NCBI GenBank assembly: GCA_030535245.1
Contig: JAUNBJ010000006.1
Span: forward strand, 1-64,000
Direction of reading: 5' to 3'
Source of the DNA: Planctomycetia bacterium
Lineage (GTDB): Bacteria; Planctomycetota; Planctomycetia; Pirellulales; Thermoguttaceae
DNA length: 64,000 nucleotides
Made by a program: the position numbers and the translations under genes. Each line of letters starts with the position of its first letter. The stretch's first letter is position 1. Shown in pieces: positions 34,419 through 43,535 of this stretch. The notes beneath the pieces were generated by a model, which saw nothing but the letters and a program-made list of their open reading frames with translations, did no database searches and was not told the origin of the DNA.

Positions 34419-36830
34419 TTAGAATCTCCACTGCAAACCGGCCGTGATGTTCTGCGTCATGGCATGGCTATACATAACCGCGTTGTAATCCGCACTCAAC
34501 GAGAGCGTTTTCGCATAGTTCAGGTAACGGTACATACCAAGACCGAGGTTCAGAGAATCGCGTCCCATGGCGTTTCCGGTAATGTCCCAACCCCTTTTGA
34601 AGTTCTCATTCCAGAGGTGAACCGTCGCGGCGTCCTCATCTCCGAGCTGACGTCCGTAGAAGATACGTGCCGTCATGCCGAACATCTGGCTAAGGTCGGT
34701 GCAATGTCCCGACAAACCGATACGAAGCGTTTCCCGATGATAATGGATGTCGTCGTAACTAAATCGCTGCGTGGAGAGAATCATATAGTTGTTCTGAACA
34801 TCGTTACCTTCTTCCGAGAACCCATCAATCCAGCTATGCTCAATATCCAACCCGAACGTCGGGCTGAGGGAAAGGAACTCGGTGAACTGGAGACGTTTGA
34901 CCAGATAGAAGGTCGCGGTAAACGTATTTCCCGAAGTATCGCTGGTGTACAACTCATTGACATTCGGCAAAAACACCCTCCGTTCCCAATCCAGGGACTG
35001 CGCACCACCACCAACGAATACCGACAATTCCCAATTCCGTGCCAACATCTTTTCAAAGTGGAGGGCGAATTGAAAATCATCCATATCGATATTCGAAGCG
35101 TAGCCCCCGTCTCGATTCTCGCTGAAGCCTTCGTAAATTCCGCTCTGGGAGAGTTCGGGGGAGGAATAGGCGAACAGGATACCGCCGGAGAACGTATCGC
35201 TCAACTGGCGTCGCAGACCAGTCAGGAAACCGGTTCGTCGCACATCGTAACCGTCATAATGGATTCCACCTTCATCATACGCGGAGCCGTTGATGGAGGT
35301 ATGGGAGAAGCTCGCCCAGGCAGTCCACTTGTTGCTCGGATAGGACTGAGACGAAGAAGAAGTCGTCTCTTTCGCCGCCGTTCCCGGATCGCTCGGCTTC
35401 GCTTCCGGTGCATTCTCTTCCTGCCCACGGGTTGTCGTTCCGCTCATGGAGGTCAAGCCGCCTCCAAAGAACGTACTGGTCGGATTCCCCATATGCCCCG
35501 CCATCATCGTCACGTTCTCAATACCACTACCACGCGCAAGGTTGTGGATGGTTTGCTTGACATCTTTAGCACTCGCATTGAAGAGAGCGTCATTAAATGG
35601 AGAGAACATGTTATTGGCAGCAGCATCTTGACGAAGGTCATCAATCGTCTGAGCATATTCCTGCTCTTCGGCAGACATGTTCTGATTTTGTGCAAATGTT
35701 GCGACATCCCAAACGGTTGAAACAATCTGGAAACCATCTGTCGTCGTCGCGGCTTTTGCATTCACCAAACCAGTACTGAAAATACCGTTCAAAAGGTCGA
35801 TACTATCCTTGTTATTCTCGGTCACCTGCACCTCATCGTCAGTTCCATATCCTGTATCGATGGAAATATCGCTGGCATTCAAATTGAATGTTAATTGAGT
35901 GCCTTCGTCTAAGGTTGAAACATGATCATACCAAACCGAAGTATCTTTCGCAATTGTAATCGATTGGGCATTGATAGTACCTAATGTACGATTGGTACTA
36001 AAGTCGAATATTTCTTTGCCTGCCCCGTCAACACCAGACACTCGGTCAACACTCAGCCACAAACGGGCACCACCGCCAAATCTAGCATCAGCGTCTGCTG
36101 TGTCATCTGAGAGATATGCTCCAAAATTCACTTCTTTTGCATTCACAATAGGAGCGATATCATTCGTGGCCGAAAATGTATGCGCCGCCATGAAAGCAAG
36201 TTGTCCTAAGGATAAAACTTCATATCTTGCAATGTTCTTTTTTGTGGAAGGATCGCTATATTCTGCTTTCAAGACCTCGCGATAAATGTTAAACGTTCCG
36301 TCACTTGTATTTCCATATACCCCTTCTGTTACATTCGTAGTAGCCAATACCATAGCACCCTTATAAAGCTGAGTATCTCCATTAAATTCGCTTTGATTTC
36401 CGGTAAAAATTATATTATACGCATTTGCTTCTCTAGGTGCTGACGCAGAAACGTCACCGCTCTGCTGAATAGAAACAACCCCATCGCTTTTCAATTTTCC
36501 CATAAAAATATGTGATCCACGTATAGAAGCTCTAATGTTATCATAGGTAACATCATAATCAATCGCTGTAGGGTCTCCATTCTCATCTTTGGTAACAAAC
36601 ATGTAATTGCTCTCATACCAACTCCCGTCTCCAGCATCAAAACTTCCTAGATTTTGATCATCCAAGACATCTACCTTGTAGAGCTTCCCATCCGTAAATA
36701 CTACCTGGGAATTCGTATGAATCGTAATTTCGGAATCTGTGACAATCAATGGGTTCACAATCAAAAGAGATCTATCCGTAGATGAATTTTCACTTCCTAC
36801 CGTGACTTTTCCACCTGCCTCTCCACCCAA
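34419..36830 (-). CDS. Autotransporter with C-terminal beta-barrel, 5'-truncated
   Basis: The C-terminal ~270 residues form an autotransporter beta-barrel domain (WTAWASFSHTSINGSAYDEG onward, ending ITAGLQWRF with the terminal Phe of outer-membrane proteins). The passenger is beta-strand rich with no catalytic motif recognised. No signal peptide or credible start exists: the frame continues upstream of 36830 (LEITNSSRVLWTGDNLGLGG) to a TAG at 36897-36899, where a perfect 14-bp palindrome sits. The N-terminal passenger DNA is visibly more AT-rich than the barrel part. I infer loss of the 5' end by recombination, so the gene is probably silent or a recombination donor. Confidence 0.72.
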   Translation of the reverse strand: MGGEAGGKVTVGSENSSTDRSLLIVNPLIVTDSEITIHTNSQVVFTDGKLYKVDVLDDQNLGSFDAGDGSWYESNYMFVTKDENGDPTAIDYDVTYDNIRASIRGSHIFMGKLKSDGVVSIQQSGDVSASAPREANAYNIIFTGNQSEFNGDTQLYKGAMVLATTNVTEGVYGNTSDGTFNIYREVLKAEYSDPSTKKNIARYEVLSLGQLAFMAAHTFSATNDIAPIVNAKEVNFGAYLSDDTADADARFGGGARLWLSVDRVSGVDGAGKEIFDFSTNRTLGTINAQSITIAKDTSVWYDHVSTLDEGTQLTFNLNASDISIDTGYGTDDEVQVTENNKDSIDLLNGIFSTGLVNAKAATTTDGFQIVSTVWDVATFAQNQNMSAEEQEYAQTIDDLRQDAAANNMFSPFNDALFNASAKDVKQTIHNLARGSGIENVTMMAGHMGNPTSTFFGGGLTSMSGTTTRGQEENAPEAKPSDPGTAAKETTSSSSQSYPSNKWTAWASFSHTSINGSAYDEGGIHYDGYDVRRTGFLTGLRRQLSDTFSGGILFAYSSPELSQSGIYEGFSENRDGGYASNIDMDDFQFALHFEKMLARNWELSVFVGGGAQSLDWERRVFLPNVNELYTSDTSGNTFTATFYLVKRLQFTEFLSLSPTFGLDIEHSWIDGFSEEGNDVQNNYMILSTQRFSYDDIHYHRETLRIGLSGHCTDLSQMFGMTARIFYGRQLGDEDAATVHLWNENFKRGWDITGNAMGRDSLNLGLGMYRYLNYAKTLSLSADYNAVMYSHAMTQNITAGLQWRF

Positions 36831-37026
36831 TCCGAGGTTGTCACCAGTCCATAAAACCCTTGAGGAGTTCGTAATCTCCAGTCCTGAATATTCAGGCTAA
36901 ATAACTCCAGTAAATTTTTGATAAATAGACTAAATTCCTGCGGAAATTTCAAATAGCAAATTTTTTTCTATTATTTTTCGCGGATGATTTCACTCTTTTT
37001 TATTTTTGGGCATATATAGAAATATC

Positions 37027-37494
37027 CCACCCACATTTCCTCGGAAACGGGACAGGCAAAGGTGGTGTGGGCGAGCCGTGGACGGAGCAAAGCGCAGTCC
37101 CGGAGTACGGAAAAGTATCCACCTATTTCTCCGGAAAAACGGACTGCGTCCTCCGTTCACGGCCCCCTACACCCATTGGATTCCACCCACATTTCCCCGG
37201 AAACAAGACAGGCAAAGGTGGTGTGGGCGAGCCGTGGACGGAGCAAAGCGCAGTCCCGGAGTACGGAAAAGTATCCACCTATTTCTCCGGAAAAACGGAC
37301 TGCGTCCTCCGTTCACGGCCCCCTACACCCATTGGATTCCACCCACATTTCCCCGGAAACAAGACAGGCAAAGGTGGTGTGGGCGAGCCGTGGACGGAGC
37401 AAAGCGCAGTCCCGGAGTACGGAAAAGTATCCACCTATTTCTCCGGAAAAACGGACTGCGTCCTCCGTTCACGGCCCCCTACACCCATTAGAAT
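37027..37494 (+). repeat. Three 156-bp tandem repeats
   Basis: Unit starts (CCACCCACATTTCC) fall at 37027, 37183 and 37339, a constant 156-bp period, and the copies are nearly identical. Each unit contains a long imperfect dyad: GTGGACGGAG..GCGCAGTCC..CGGAG against CTCCGG..GGACTGCGTCCTCCGTTCAC. All three plus frames stay open because the period is a multiple of three, but there is no ribosome site or signal peptide, so I do not call a protein. It ends 34 nt before the promoter of the first plus-strand caspase. Confidence 0.9.
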
Positions 37495-37528
37495 TGTACC
37501 CAAAATTTTCTTTGAAAAATCCAAAGAC

Positions 37529-37556
37529 TTGACTTTTTTCGTCAGAAATGTATAAT
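37529..37556 (+). promoter_or_regulatory. Promoter of the first plus-strand caspase
   Basis: TTGACT (37529-37534) and TATAAT (37551-37556) with a 16-nt spacer. The start codon is 64 nt downstream of the -10 box. Confidence 0.75.
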
Positions 37557-37620
37557 GGTTAACATTCCTGTTTCGAGTGACATTCAAAAATTCCGAACGC
37601 GTGAATCAGAAAAATCGATT

Positions 37621-39606
37621 ATGAAAAAAACAGCCTGCACCCTTTTTATGATTGCAATGGTATTGTTCTCACGCGTTTCCACCCTTTACGCGAGTGAGAG
37701 AAACCTTGCCATCCTGATCGGCGTAACCCATTACGACAGCGACGCATATGAAGACGACCGAAGCAGTCTCCGCGTCGGTGGCGATGTCGCGGCACTTTCC
37801 GAACGGTTTGCCGAAGGTGGAAATGGTTTTGAAGTCGTCACGCTAACGGGGGATTCCGCCACTCGGGATTTCATCCAGCAGACCCTCCGAGAAAAACTCG
37901 CCCCCAACCGCTGCCAGTTTCGCGATACCGTTATCGTTTATTTCAGCGGTCATGGCACGGTCAGCGCCGCCGATAGTAATCGCGTCCTCCTTGCGGTCAA
38001 GGATTCAAGCAACGAGGAATCCACGTTCCTTGCCGCTAATGATATTCGTCAAAGCCTTGCCCGGTGCGGCGCCGCAAACACCCTTTTCATCCTCGACGCA
38101 TGCCATTCCGGAGGCGTTAAAAACGATGCCCAACCGATCGTTCGCGATACGAGTATTCCGGGGGTCGTCACGTTGGCAAGCTGCCAAAATACCGAAAGCA
38201 GCGGTACCTGGGCGGAAAAAAATATGTCGAATTTCTCCTACTGGCTGAACGAAGCGCTGAAAGGTTACGCCGATTCCGACCTCAGCGGTTCCGTCGATAC
38301 CGAGGAACTGGCAAACTACGTCACGGCAAATTTGCGTTTTAAAACCAAACTCCAACACCCCGTGGTGGTAAAACATCCAGATACGGAGCACTTTCCGGTT
38401 TTCAAACCCCGTTCCCGCCAGCTTTACGCCGTGCTGGACGACATTGCCGAGCAGATCATCCTGTACGCAAGCCTGAAAAACATCCAATCCTTTCATTCGC
38501 AGGGATTCCTCACTTCCTTGCGTGTGGGAACGTTTCGCTCGTCTGGCCTGGACGATGAAGAATTCAACGACATCAAAAAAGTTTCCACGTTCTGCGCGTC
38601 GGAACTGGAACGCCGTGTCGGTCTGAAAAGTCGCGGGGAGGTCACGATTTCCCCCCATGCCAACGCACATGGCCCCAGCCTGCAAGGTACGATTCGGCGG
38701 AAAGAAAAACGTTATTTTCTGTCGCTCACCTGCACGCTCTCCGCCACGAAAAGCGATTCGGAAGGACAAGAGGAAACGCAACAGGTGAAAATCTCCCAGC
38801 AGTTCCCCATTCGCGCGGCTTACGAAGCCCCCGCACCCCAGGCACCGCCCGCCGATTACGTTCCCTGCCAGGTTTTTCTGGAGGTGAAAACCCCCAACGG
38901 CTACGTGCCGCGGGCCATCGAAAAAATCCGGGGGCAATATTATGCCGCTCTGGACGCCGGGGAAGTTTACCGTGTGGTGGTTCAGCGATTTCAGCAGCCG
39001 GGCGTGAATCCGCGTCGCCTCGGTTTGAAACTGTTCGTCGATGGGTGCAGCACCATCCCGCAGGCCCTGTCGAAAGTCAGCGCGTCCAAATTTCAGATTG
39101 CCGGGGAAGCGGCCACTTCCCCCCCGCGTCGTCCCGACGTGCCCGCCGCCAGTACGAACGCTCCCCAGGCGATCCTTTCCAGCCCGGCGGAAGTGGAAGC
39201 TCCGAACATACCGTTGGACGCCGCGAGTTTTTATTTCCTTTGCGGTCAGGACGTCGATTCGCCTTATAATTTTAACGCACAACATCCGTTCCATGGTTTT
39301 TTGAAAACGACGGGAGAATCCGCTTCATACCGTGAATTTCTCGTCGCGCCGGGAAACGAATCGGTCGGCAGCGGTGAAAATATCGGGCTGATAACGGCTG
39401 CGTTTTACGAGCTGGTAAACGTTCCGGAAGGGTCGGCCACCCGTGGCACCATCGAAGGGGGCTGGGGAACCACCCGCGCACCGGAAGTCCATGGCATGAC
39501 CACCGGGCCGCTCCTGCAAAAAGTCACGATTCGTTACGTCCCCCAAAACGAATTGGAAACATACCGGCAGGGGGCGCCCATCGAACTTGTGCATGGGGCG
39601 GAATAG
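37621..39606 (+). CDS. Secreted caspase-like protease with large C-terminal region
   Basis: The start at 37621 begins MKKTACTLFMIAMVLFSRVS, a signal peptide cleaved near residue 25, giving 661 residues; an upstream in-frame start would bury it. Residues 27-245 form a peptidase C14 domain: NLAILIGVTHYD strand, catalytic His111 in VYFSGHGTV and catalytic Cys161 in FILDACHSGG. The domain ends with an acidic GYADSDLSGSVDTEELANYV segment. The C-terminal ~400 residues contain a DUF4384-like beta part (CQVFLEVKTPNGYVPRA...) and a Pro-rich linker. A MITE and a new promoter separate it from the next, homologous gene. Confidence 0.88.
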   Translation: MKKTACTLFMIAMVLFSRVSTLYASERNLAILIGVTHYDSDAYEDDRSSLRVGGDVAALSERFAEGGNGFEVVTLTGDSATRDFIQQTLREKLAPNRCQFRDTVIVYFSGHGTVSAADSNRVLLAVKDSSNEESTFLAANDIRQSLARCGAANTLFILDACHSGGVKNDAQPIVRDTSIPGVVTLASCQNTESSGTWAEKNMSNFSYWLNEALKGYADSDLSGSVDTEELANYVTANLRFKTKLQHPVVVKHPDTEHFPVFKPRSRQLYAVLDDIAEQIILYASLKNIQSFHSQGFLTSLRVGTFRSSGLDDEEFNDIKKVSTFCASELERRVGLKSRGEVTISPHANAHGPSLQGTIRRKEKRYFLSLTCTLSATKSDSEGQEETQQVKISQQFPIRAAYEAPAPQAPPADYVPCQVFLEVKTPNGYVPRAIEKIRGQYYAALDAGEVYRVVVQRFQQPGVNPRRLGLKLFVDGCSTIPQALSKVSASKFQIAGEAATSPPRRPDVPAASTNAPQAILSSPAEVEAPNIPLDAASFYFLCGQDVDSPYNFNAQHPFHGFLKTTGESASYREFLVAPGNESVGSGENIGLITAAFYELVNVPEGSATRGTIEGGWGTTRAPEVHGMTTGPLLQKVTIRYVPQNELETYRQGAPIELVHGAE

Positions 39607-39638
39607 GTTGCCCCTGTTCCCCAAGTGTCGTTGGCAGG

Positions 39639-39835
39639 GGGTGCGATCAAACTTCCTTGCGAATTTGGACAAGATGGGTGATTCCCCTCTTTTCAGAGGG
39701 GTGGCAGCCGTAGGCTGACGGGGTGTTTTGAACTTGGGAAAGCGTTCCCCACTTCGGAACTACCCCCCGCCCTGACGGGCGTACCCCTTCAAAGAAGGGG
39801 AATTTGTACGGCGCGCAGAAAATTGGATCGCACCC
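39639..39835. mobile_element. MITE-like element, copy B, with 9-bp target duplication
   Basis: Ends GGGTGCGATC and GATCGCACCC enclose 197 bp matching copies A and C in inverted orientation, including the cccctcttttcagaggggt and ccccttcaaagaaggggaa hairpins. The flanks show an exact direct repeat GTTGGCAGG (39630-39638 and 39836-39844), strong evidence for a transposition event that split the caspase cluster. Confidence 0.85.
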
Positions 39836-39863
39836 GTTGGCAGGAAAATGCCCTGGGAGCGTC

Positions 39864-39892
39864 TTGACATTTTTCATACACCCATGTATAAC
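39864..39892 (+). promoter_or_regulatory. Promoter of the pseudo-caspase/sigma/kinase operon
   Basis: TTGACA (39864-39869), 17-nt spacer, TATAAC (39887-39892). It lies just to the right of MITE copy B and outside it. Confidence 0.75.
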
Positions 39893-39968
39893 AGTAGTAT
39901 TCACAAAAATCAGAACCGAGGTGTTCGCAGAAACCACTTCGGTTTTGAAAAAATCAAGGAGATGCCAC

Positions 39969-40979
39969 GTGAGTAAAATCCTTTTTTGTAGCGTTTTCAT
40001 AGCGTTCTGCGTCGGGGCGTCGGGGGCGGAAACGTCACAGGGAGGGCCAGGTTCCGAAATACCAGGTGCCAAACGGTTCGCCATTATTTTTGACACGACC
40101 ACTCCGCCGGCAAACCAGCAAAACGAGTACGAAACCGCAATCCAAACGTTGGCCGATTGCCTGAAAGCGTCGGGGATTCCAGAGAAAAACATCCATGTTT
40201 ATTCCTCCTTTTCCACCCCCGCCACCCGAAAAAAAATGCAAAGCGCCCTGCGTCGCAAATCGTGGAAAAGCAATCCGCCGGAAGAACTCCAGGTTTACAT
40301 TACCGCAAACGGTCTGAGTAACGGCACGAAAGATATGCTGGTTCCTTCGGGCGTTTCGGTGGAAGATGTTCAGGAAACGGGGGATTCGCGTTTGATTGCG
40401 TTTGAGGAGATTCAAAAGATGATTGCCAACAGCGGCGCAACGCGTATCCTGCTTGTGATGAATTTCCAGTCGGTCAAGGCCGTGACGCGTTCGTCAGGGG
40501 CAGGTTCCAAACTCCAGAACGTACGGATTCAGGGGTATCGCGGCCTCCGTTCCAACGAGTATTTCGACGACGAGGAATCAGAAACGGAAAACGCAGAGGA
40601 CAATCCGAAAAAAAATTTCCAGTTCCTGCAAATTGTAACCCGCGACCAGGATATTCGTGGCACCCGAATCAGTGATTTTTATCAGACGTTTCGCGGTGCC
40701 ATGGAAGGATACGCCGACATTTCGGGGAATAACGACGGGAAGATTCAGGCGGAAGAATTAGCGCACTACCTCCGAGACAATACGGAAATGACGGTTGAGA
40801 TTTCCCGTAACGGCAACGCGGAGTACCTTTTATGCGAAGCGAAGAAAAAAGCACAGATTCCCGCAGAAATTTTTGAGAGCTTGCAACGCACCTTTACACG
40901 CGAAGAATTCCGGCAGGAACGGGACTCTGCGGCACAGCGTGCAACCGTCATTCGGAACGCAAAGGGGGGGAATCCATGA
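39969..40979 (+). CDS. Secreted pseudo-caspase lacking catalytic His and Cys
   Basis: A GTG start at 39969 with AAGGAG 7 nt upstream gives 336 residues beginning (V/M)SKILFCSVFIAFCVGASGA, a signal peptide. The fold follows the neighbouring caspases: RFAIIFDTTTPP first strand, LQVYITANGLSNG where VYFSGHG is expected, ATRILLVMNFQSV where LFILDACHSG is expected, and GYADISGNNDGKIQAEELAHYL, which clearly aligns with GYADSDLSGSVDTEELANYV of the first caspase. The His and Cys positions are both replaced (apparently Asn114 and Asn165), so it should be inactive, perhaps a decoy, scaffold or allosteric partner. Its stop overlaps the next start (ATGA). Confidence 0.8.
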   Translation: MSKILFCSVFIAFCVGASGAETSQGGPGSEIPGAKRFAIIFDTTTPPANQQNEYETAIQTLADCLKASGIPEKNIHVYSSFSTPATRKKMQSALRRKSWKSNPPEELQVYITANGLSNGTKDMLVPSGVSVEDVQETGDSRLIAFEEIQKMIANSGATRILLVMNFQSVKAVTRSSGAGSKLQNVRIQGYRGLRSNEYFDDEESETENAEDNPKKNFQFLQIVTRDQDIRGTRISDFYQTFRGAMEGYADISGNNDGKIQAEELAHYLRDNTEMTVEISRNGNAEYLLCEAKKKAQIPAEIFESLQRTFTREEFRQERDSAAQRATVIRNAKGGNP

Positions 40980-42541
40980 AAACGTTAGGATTTTGGAGCG
41001 TTTGGATTTTCGTGCTGTTCGGAACTTTCGTCGAACTTGCGGCGGATTGGAATTCCGACTTTTATCACGGGGTCGTTCGTCCTGCCACCTCGCTTCCGCC
41101 CAGTTCGTCGCGAAGCACAGGGTATCCTCACGTACCCTCCAGCCAAAAAAGAGTGACACGGGCGATTTTGTTTGCCGTGAACGAATACGACGGAAAAATG
41201 GACTCCCTTTCCGGCTGTATCAACGATATAGAGCGTGTTCGAGAATGGCTCCAGCAAACTCACGATATTCATCCGGAACATCTGGAGATCCTCACGGATC
41301 GCAGTGCGACGTACGCGAATCTGGATGCGGCGTTAAAGCGGGCGGCTCAGGTTCCTTCGGATCGCCTGGTGGTTGTGATTGCGTGTCATGGCGGTTCGGC
41401 CCATGGTAAAAGTTTCATCTGTCCGCAAGATATGTTGAACGTTGATTTCTCCGACACGGCGGGGGACGATGTGCTGGCCACGATTCGGGAACGGCGTCTT
41501 TTCCCACTTTCCGACATACTGGCGGCCCTGAAAGCGCTTCCGACGCGTGAAATTCTTTTGATTCTGGACTCCTGCCGCAAGGTGGAAGCGGGGAGTAACG
41601 ATTTCATGCAGGAATTTCAGGAGCTGATGCACAACGATAACCAATACTTCCAAAAAGTGGGGGGAAGTTTTGCGGTCGTCACCAGCTGCTCCTTTGGCCA
41701 GCAGGCGGAGGAATACTCCAGCGCGAACAAAGACTACGGTAAATTTCTCTACTTTTTTACGGAGGGGCTTACCGGGAAGGCAGATTTTACGGGGTGCTAC
41801 GACAACAGCGTGACCCTGACGGAAGCGTACAACTATGCGTACGCGCAGATGGAAGGTTCCCAAACGCCTGAAATTTTCATGGCCTCCTCCAGCGGGAATA
41901 TGGTTCTCGCAAATTATGCGGATCTTCCACGTCCCACGGACGTTTCCCAGGAGAGCGACCTTGCGTTTCTTTTGCGTACGGGGGTTATCCTCTCCAACGT
42001 AAAGCGGTGGAATGAAAAGACGAATCGGGAAGGACTGAAGGCGCTCGACTGCGTTTTGGAAAATGTACCGAACAACGCGTTGGCATGTTCCGTTCGGGGA
42101 AGCGTCCATCGTCGTCTTGGAAATTACGAGCAGACGATGCTTGACTGGAGCAAAGTCGGGCACAAGCTCCAACTTTACGCAGGCGTGGGCGAGACCGGAT
42201 CCCTGAGCGAGATTCCGTTCTACACTTCCCCCGACACGGCAGCCAAATCCTCATCGGGCCAACTGAAAACGAACGACCTTTTGACGGTTTCAGGAATTCG
42301 AGGCGATTTCCTTCTGATTTCCGAAGTGAACAATGCGCCTGTCACCGCAAGTTGGGTCAAGCGCAGCGACGTACACTGGAATTATAAAACGGCCTCGGAA
42401 AGAACCACGGCAACGCAGAATCAGCGTTCGCGTGATTACTCCGCCTCATACGGTAATGCGACACCGATGGAACGCATGACGATGAGAACTCAACCTTCAC
42501 GTGGCGGTGGAGAAAGCGGCCCCATTGCGCGTGGTCCATGA
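40976..42541 (+). CDS. Secreted caspase-like protease (third caspase gene)
   Basis: The start overlaps the pseudo-caspase stop by 4 nt (ATGA), implying translational coupling. The N-terminus MKTLGFWSVWIFVLFGTFVE is a signal sequence or anchor. The C14 domain spans ~60-320: AILFAVNEYDGKMDSLSGCIND, catalytic His138 in VVVIACHGGSAHG, catalytic Cys200 in LLILDSCRKVE. The C-terminal ~190 residues hold a short TPR-like part (LACSVRGSVHRRLGNYEQTM) and an SH3-like module (LKTNDLLTVSGIRGDFLLIS). With the pseudo-caspase it may form an active/inactive pair. The sigma factor gene follows 58 nt later. Confidence 0.87.
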   Translation: MKTLGFWSVWIFVLFGTFVELAADWNSDFYHGVVRPATSLPPSSSRSTGYPHVPSSQKRVTRAILFAVNEYDGKMDSLSGCINDIERVREWLQQTHDIHPEHLEILTDRSATYANLDAALKRAAQVPSDRLVVVIACHGGSAHGKSFICPQDMLNVDFSDTAGDDVLATIRERRLFPLSDILAALKALPTREILLILDSCRKVEAGSNDFMQEFQELMHNDNQYFQKVGGSFAVVTSCSFGQQAEEYSSANKDYGKFLYFFTEGLTGKADFTGCYDNSVTLTEAYNYAYAQMEGSQTPEIFMASSSGNMVLANYADLPRPTDVSQESDLAFLLRTGVILSNVKRWNEKTNREGLKALDCVLENVPNNALACSVRGSVHRRLGNYEQTMLDWSKVGHKLQLYAGVGETGSLSEIPFYTSPDTAAKSSSGQLKTNDLLTVSGIRGDFLLISEVNNAPVTASWVKRSDVHWNYKTASERTTATQNQRSRDYSASYGNATPMERMTMRTQPSRGGGESGPIARGP

Positions 42542-42599
42542 CGTTATTGAAATTCAAGACATACTCCTCGAATTGAATGAATTAAGGTGGAAAAATACG

Positions 42600-43535
42600 A
42601 TGCAGCAAAGTGTCCTCATGAGTCGTTGGATTTCCAAACTTGGCGATGGAAATCCGGACGCGATGGAACTGGTGTTCCGGCGTTATTTTGAAAAATTGAT
42701 TTCCCTGGCCTCATACCGAATGAAAGGGATCAATCGGGCGGAATGTTCCGGCGAGGATGTGGCGTTAAGTGCGATAAACAGCTTCTACAACACCCTTCAG
42801 CGTGGAAATATCCAACTGAATACGGAAGACGACCTTTGGGGATGTCTTTTTTGCATTATGATACGAAAGATTTCCGCACAACGACGTCGGGAATTTGCCC
42901 AGAGGCGTGGGGGTGGAAAAGTTGCAAAAATCAGCGGCGACACGGCTTTCGAGGAGGAGGGGGAGGCGATTTTTGCATCCATTGCAGGCAGCGAGCCGTC
43001 GCCGGAGCTTGCGGGCCAGTTGACGGAAACCACGGACGAACTTTTGAATCTTTTCGATAAAGATTCGACGCAATATAAAATCATTTCGATGAAGTTGCAG
43101 GGGTTTTCCGTCGCAGAAATTGCCGAGGAGCTGAATCTGTTGCCACGTACCATTTTTTGGCACCTGGATACCATTCGGAAGAACTGGGATTATTGGAACG
43201 GCATCGAATACCTGATTGAAAACAGCCTGGAGGGAGCCTCTTTTGCACACATGGCGACGTTTTTGGAAAAGACGCCGGAGATACTGGACGAGATTCTGGA
43301 GAAAATCCTGTTTCTCTGGAAAAAGGAGGCTTCCGAAGAAAAATGTCAGTCGCTTCGGCTGCTTTGGCACAACCGGGAGGCTTTTCAATCACTTTTGAAT
43401 CAGCAGGATTCCGCCGCACTGGAATTGGAGTCGCAACGGGGCAAGATTTTCAAACGGTGGCTTTCCCTGGCCCGTTCGGAATGGAAAAATGAACTGCTGA
43501 AAATCTGGACAAGAAAAAAGACCGCTTCGCCATGA
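42600..43535 (+). CDS. ECF-type RNA polymerase sigma factor with C-terminal extension
   Basis: The start at 42600 (MQQSVLMSRWISKLGDGNPD) has AAGGTGG 9 nt upstream; 311 residues. Region 2 (about 25-105) reads RRYFEKLISLASYRMKGINR...GEDVALSAINSFYNTLQRGN...DDLWGCLFCIMIRKISAQRR, typical of planctomycete ECF factors. Region 4 is YKIISMKLQGFSVAEIAEEL.LLPRTIFWHLDTIRKNW (about 160-200). About 110 extra residues follow, unlike minimal ECF factors, and could take signals. It is coupled by a 4-nt overlap to a Ser/Thr kinase; kinase-linked ECF groups are known to be activated by phosphorylation. No anti-sigma gene is visible. Confidence 0.88.
   Translation: MQQSVLMSRWISKLGDGNPDAMELVFRRYFEKLISLASYRMKGINRAECSGEDVALSAINSFYNTLQRGNIQLNTEDDLWGCLFCIMIRKISAQRRREFAQRRGGGKVAKISGDTAFEEEGEAIFASIAGSEPSPELAGQLTETTDELLNLFDKDSTQYKIISMKLQGFSVAEIAEELNLLPRTIFWHLDTIRKNWDYWNGIEYLIENSLEGASFAHMATFLEKTPEILDEILEKILFLWKKEASEEKCQSLRLLWHNREAFQSLLNQQDSAALELESQRGKIFKRWLSLARSEWKNELLKIWTRKKTASP

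Larger units (their letters stand above)
36831..37620. other. Gene-free stretch between truncated autotransporter and caspase
   Basis: It holds the remaining open 5' part of the truncated autotransporter (to 36896), the palindrome at 36883-36896, an AT-rich segment (36900-37015), three 156-bp tandem repeats (37027-37494) and the caspase promoter (37529-37556). I see no separate gene. Confidence 0.6.
39607..39968. other. Intergenic region with MITE copy B and promoter
   Basis: After 30 nt of unique sequence comes MITE copy B (39639-39835) with its 9-bp duplications, then the promoter at 39864-39892 and a 77-nt leader. No gene found. Confidence 0.7.

Noticed and set aside
37006-37555. Proteins encoded by the 156-bp repeats
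   Set aside because: All three plus frames are open only because the period is a multiple of three; there is no ribosome site, signal peptide or codon preference.
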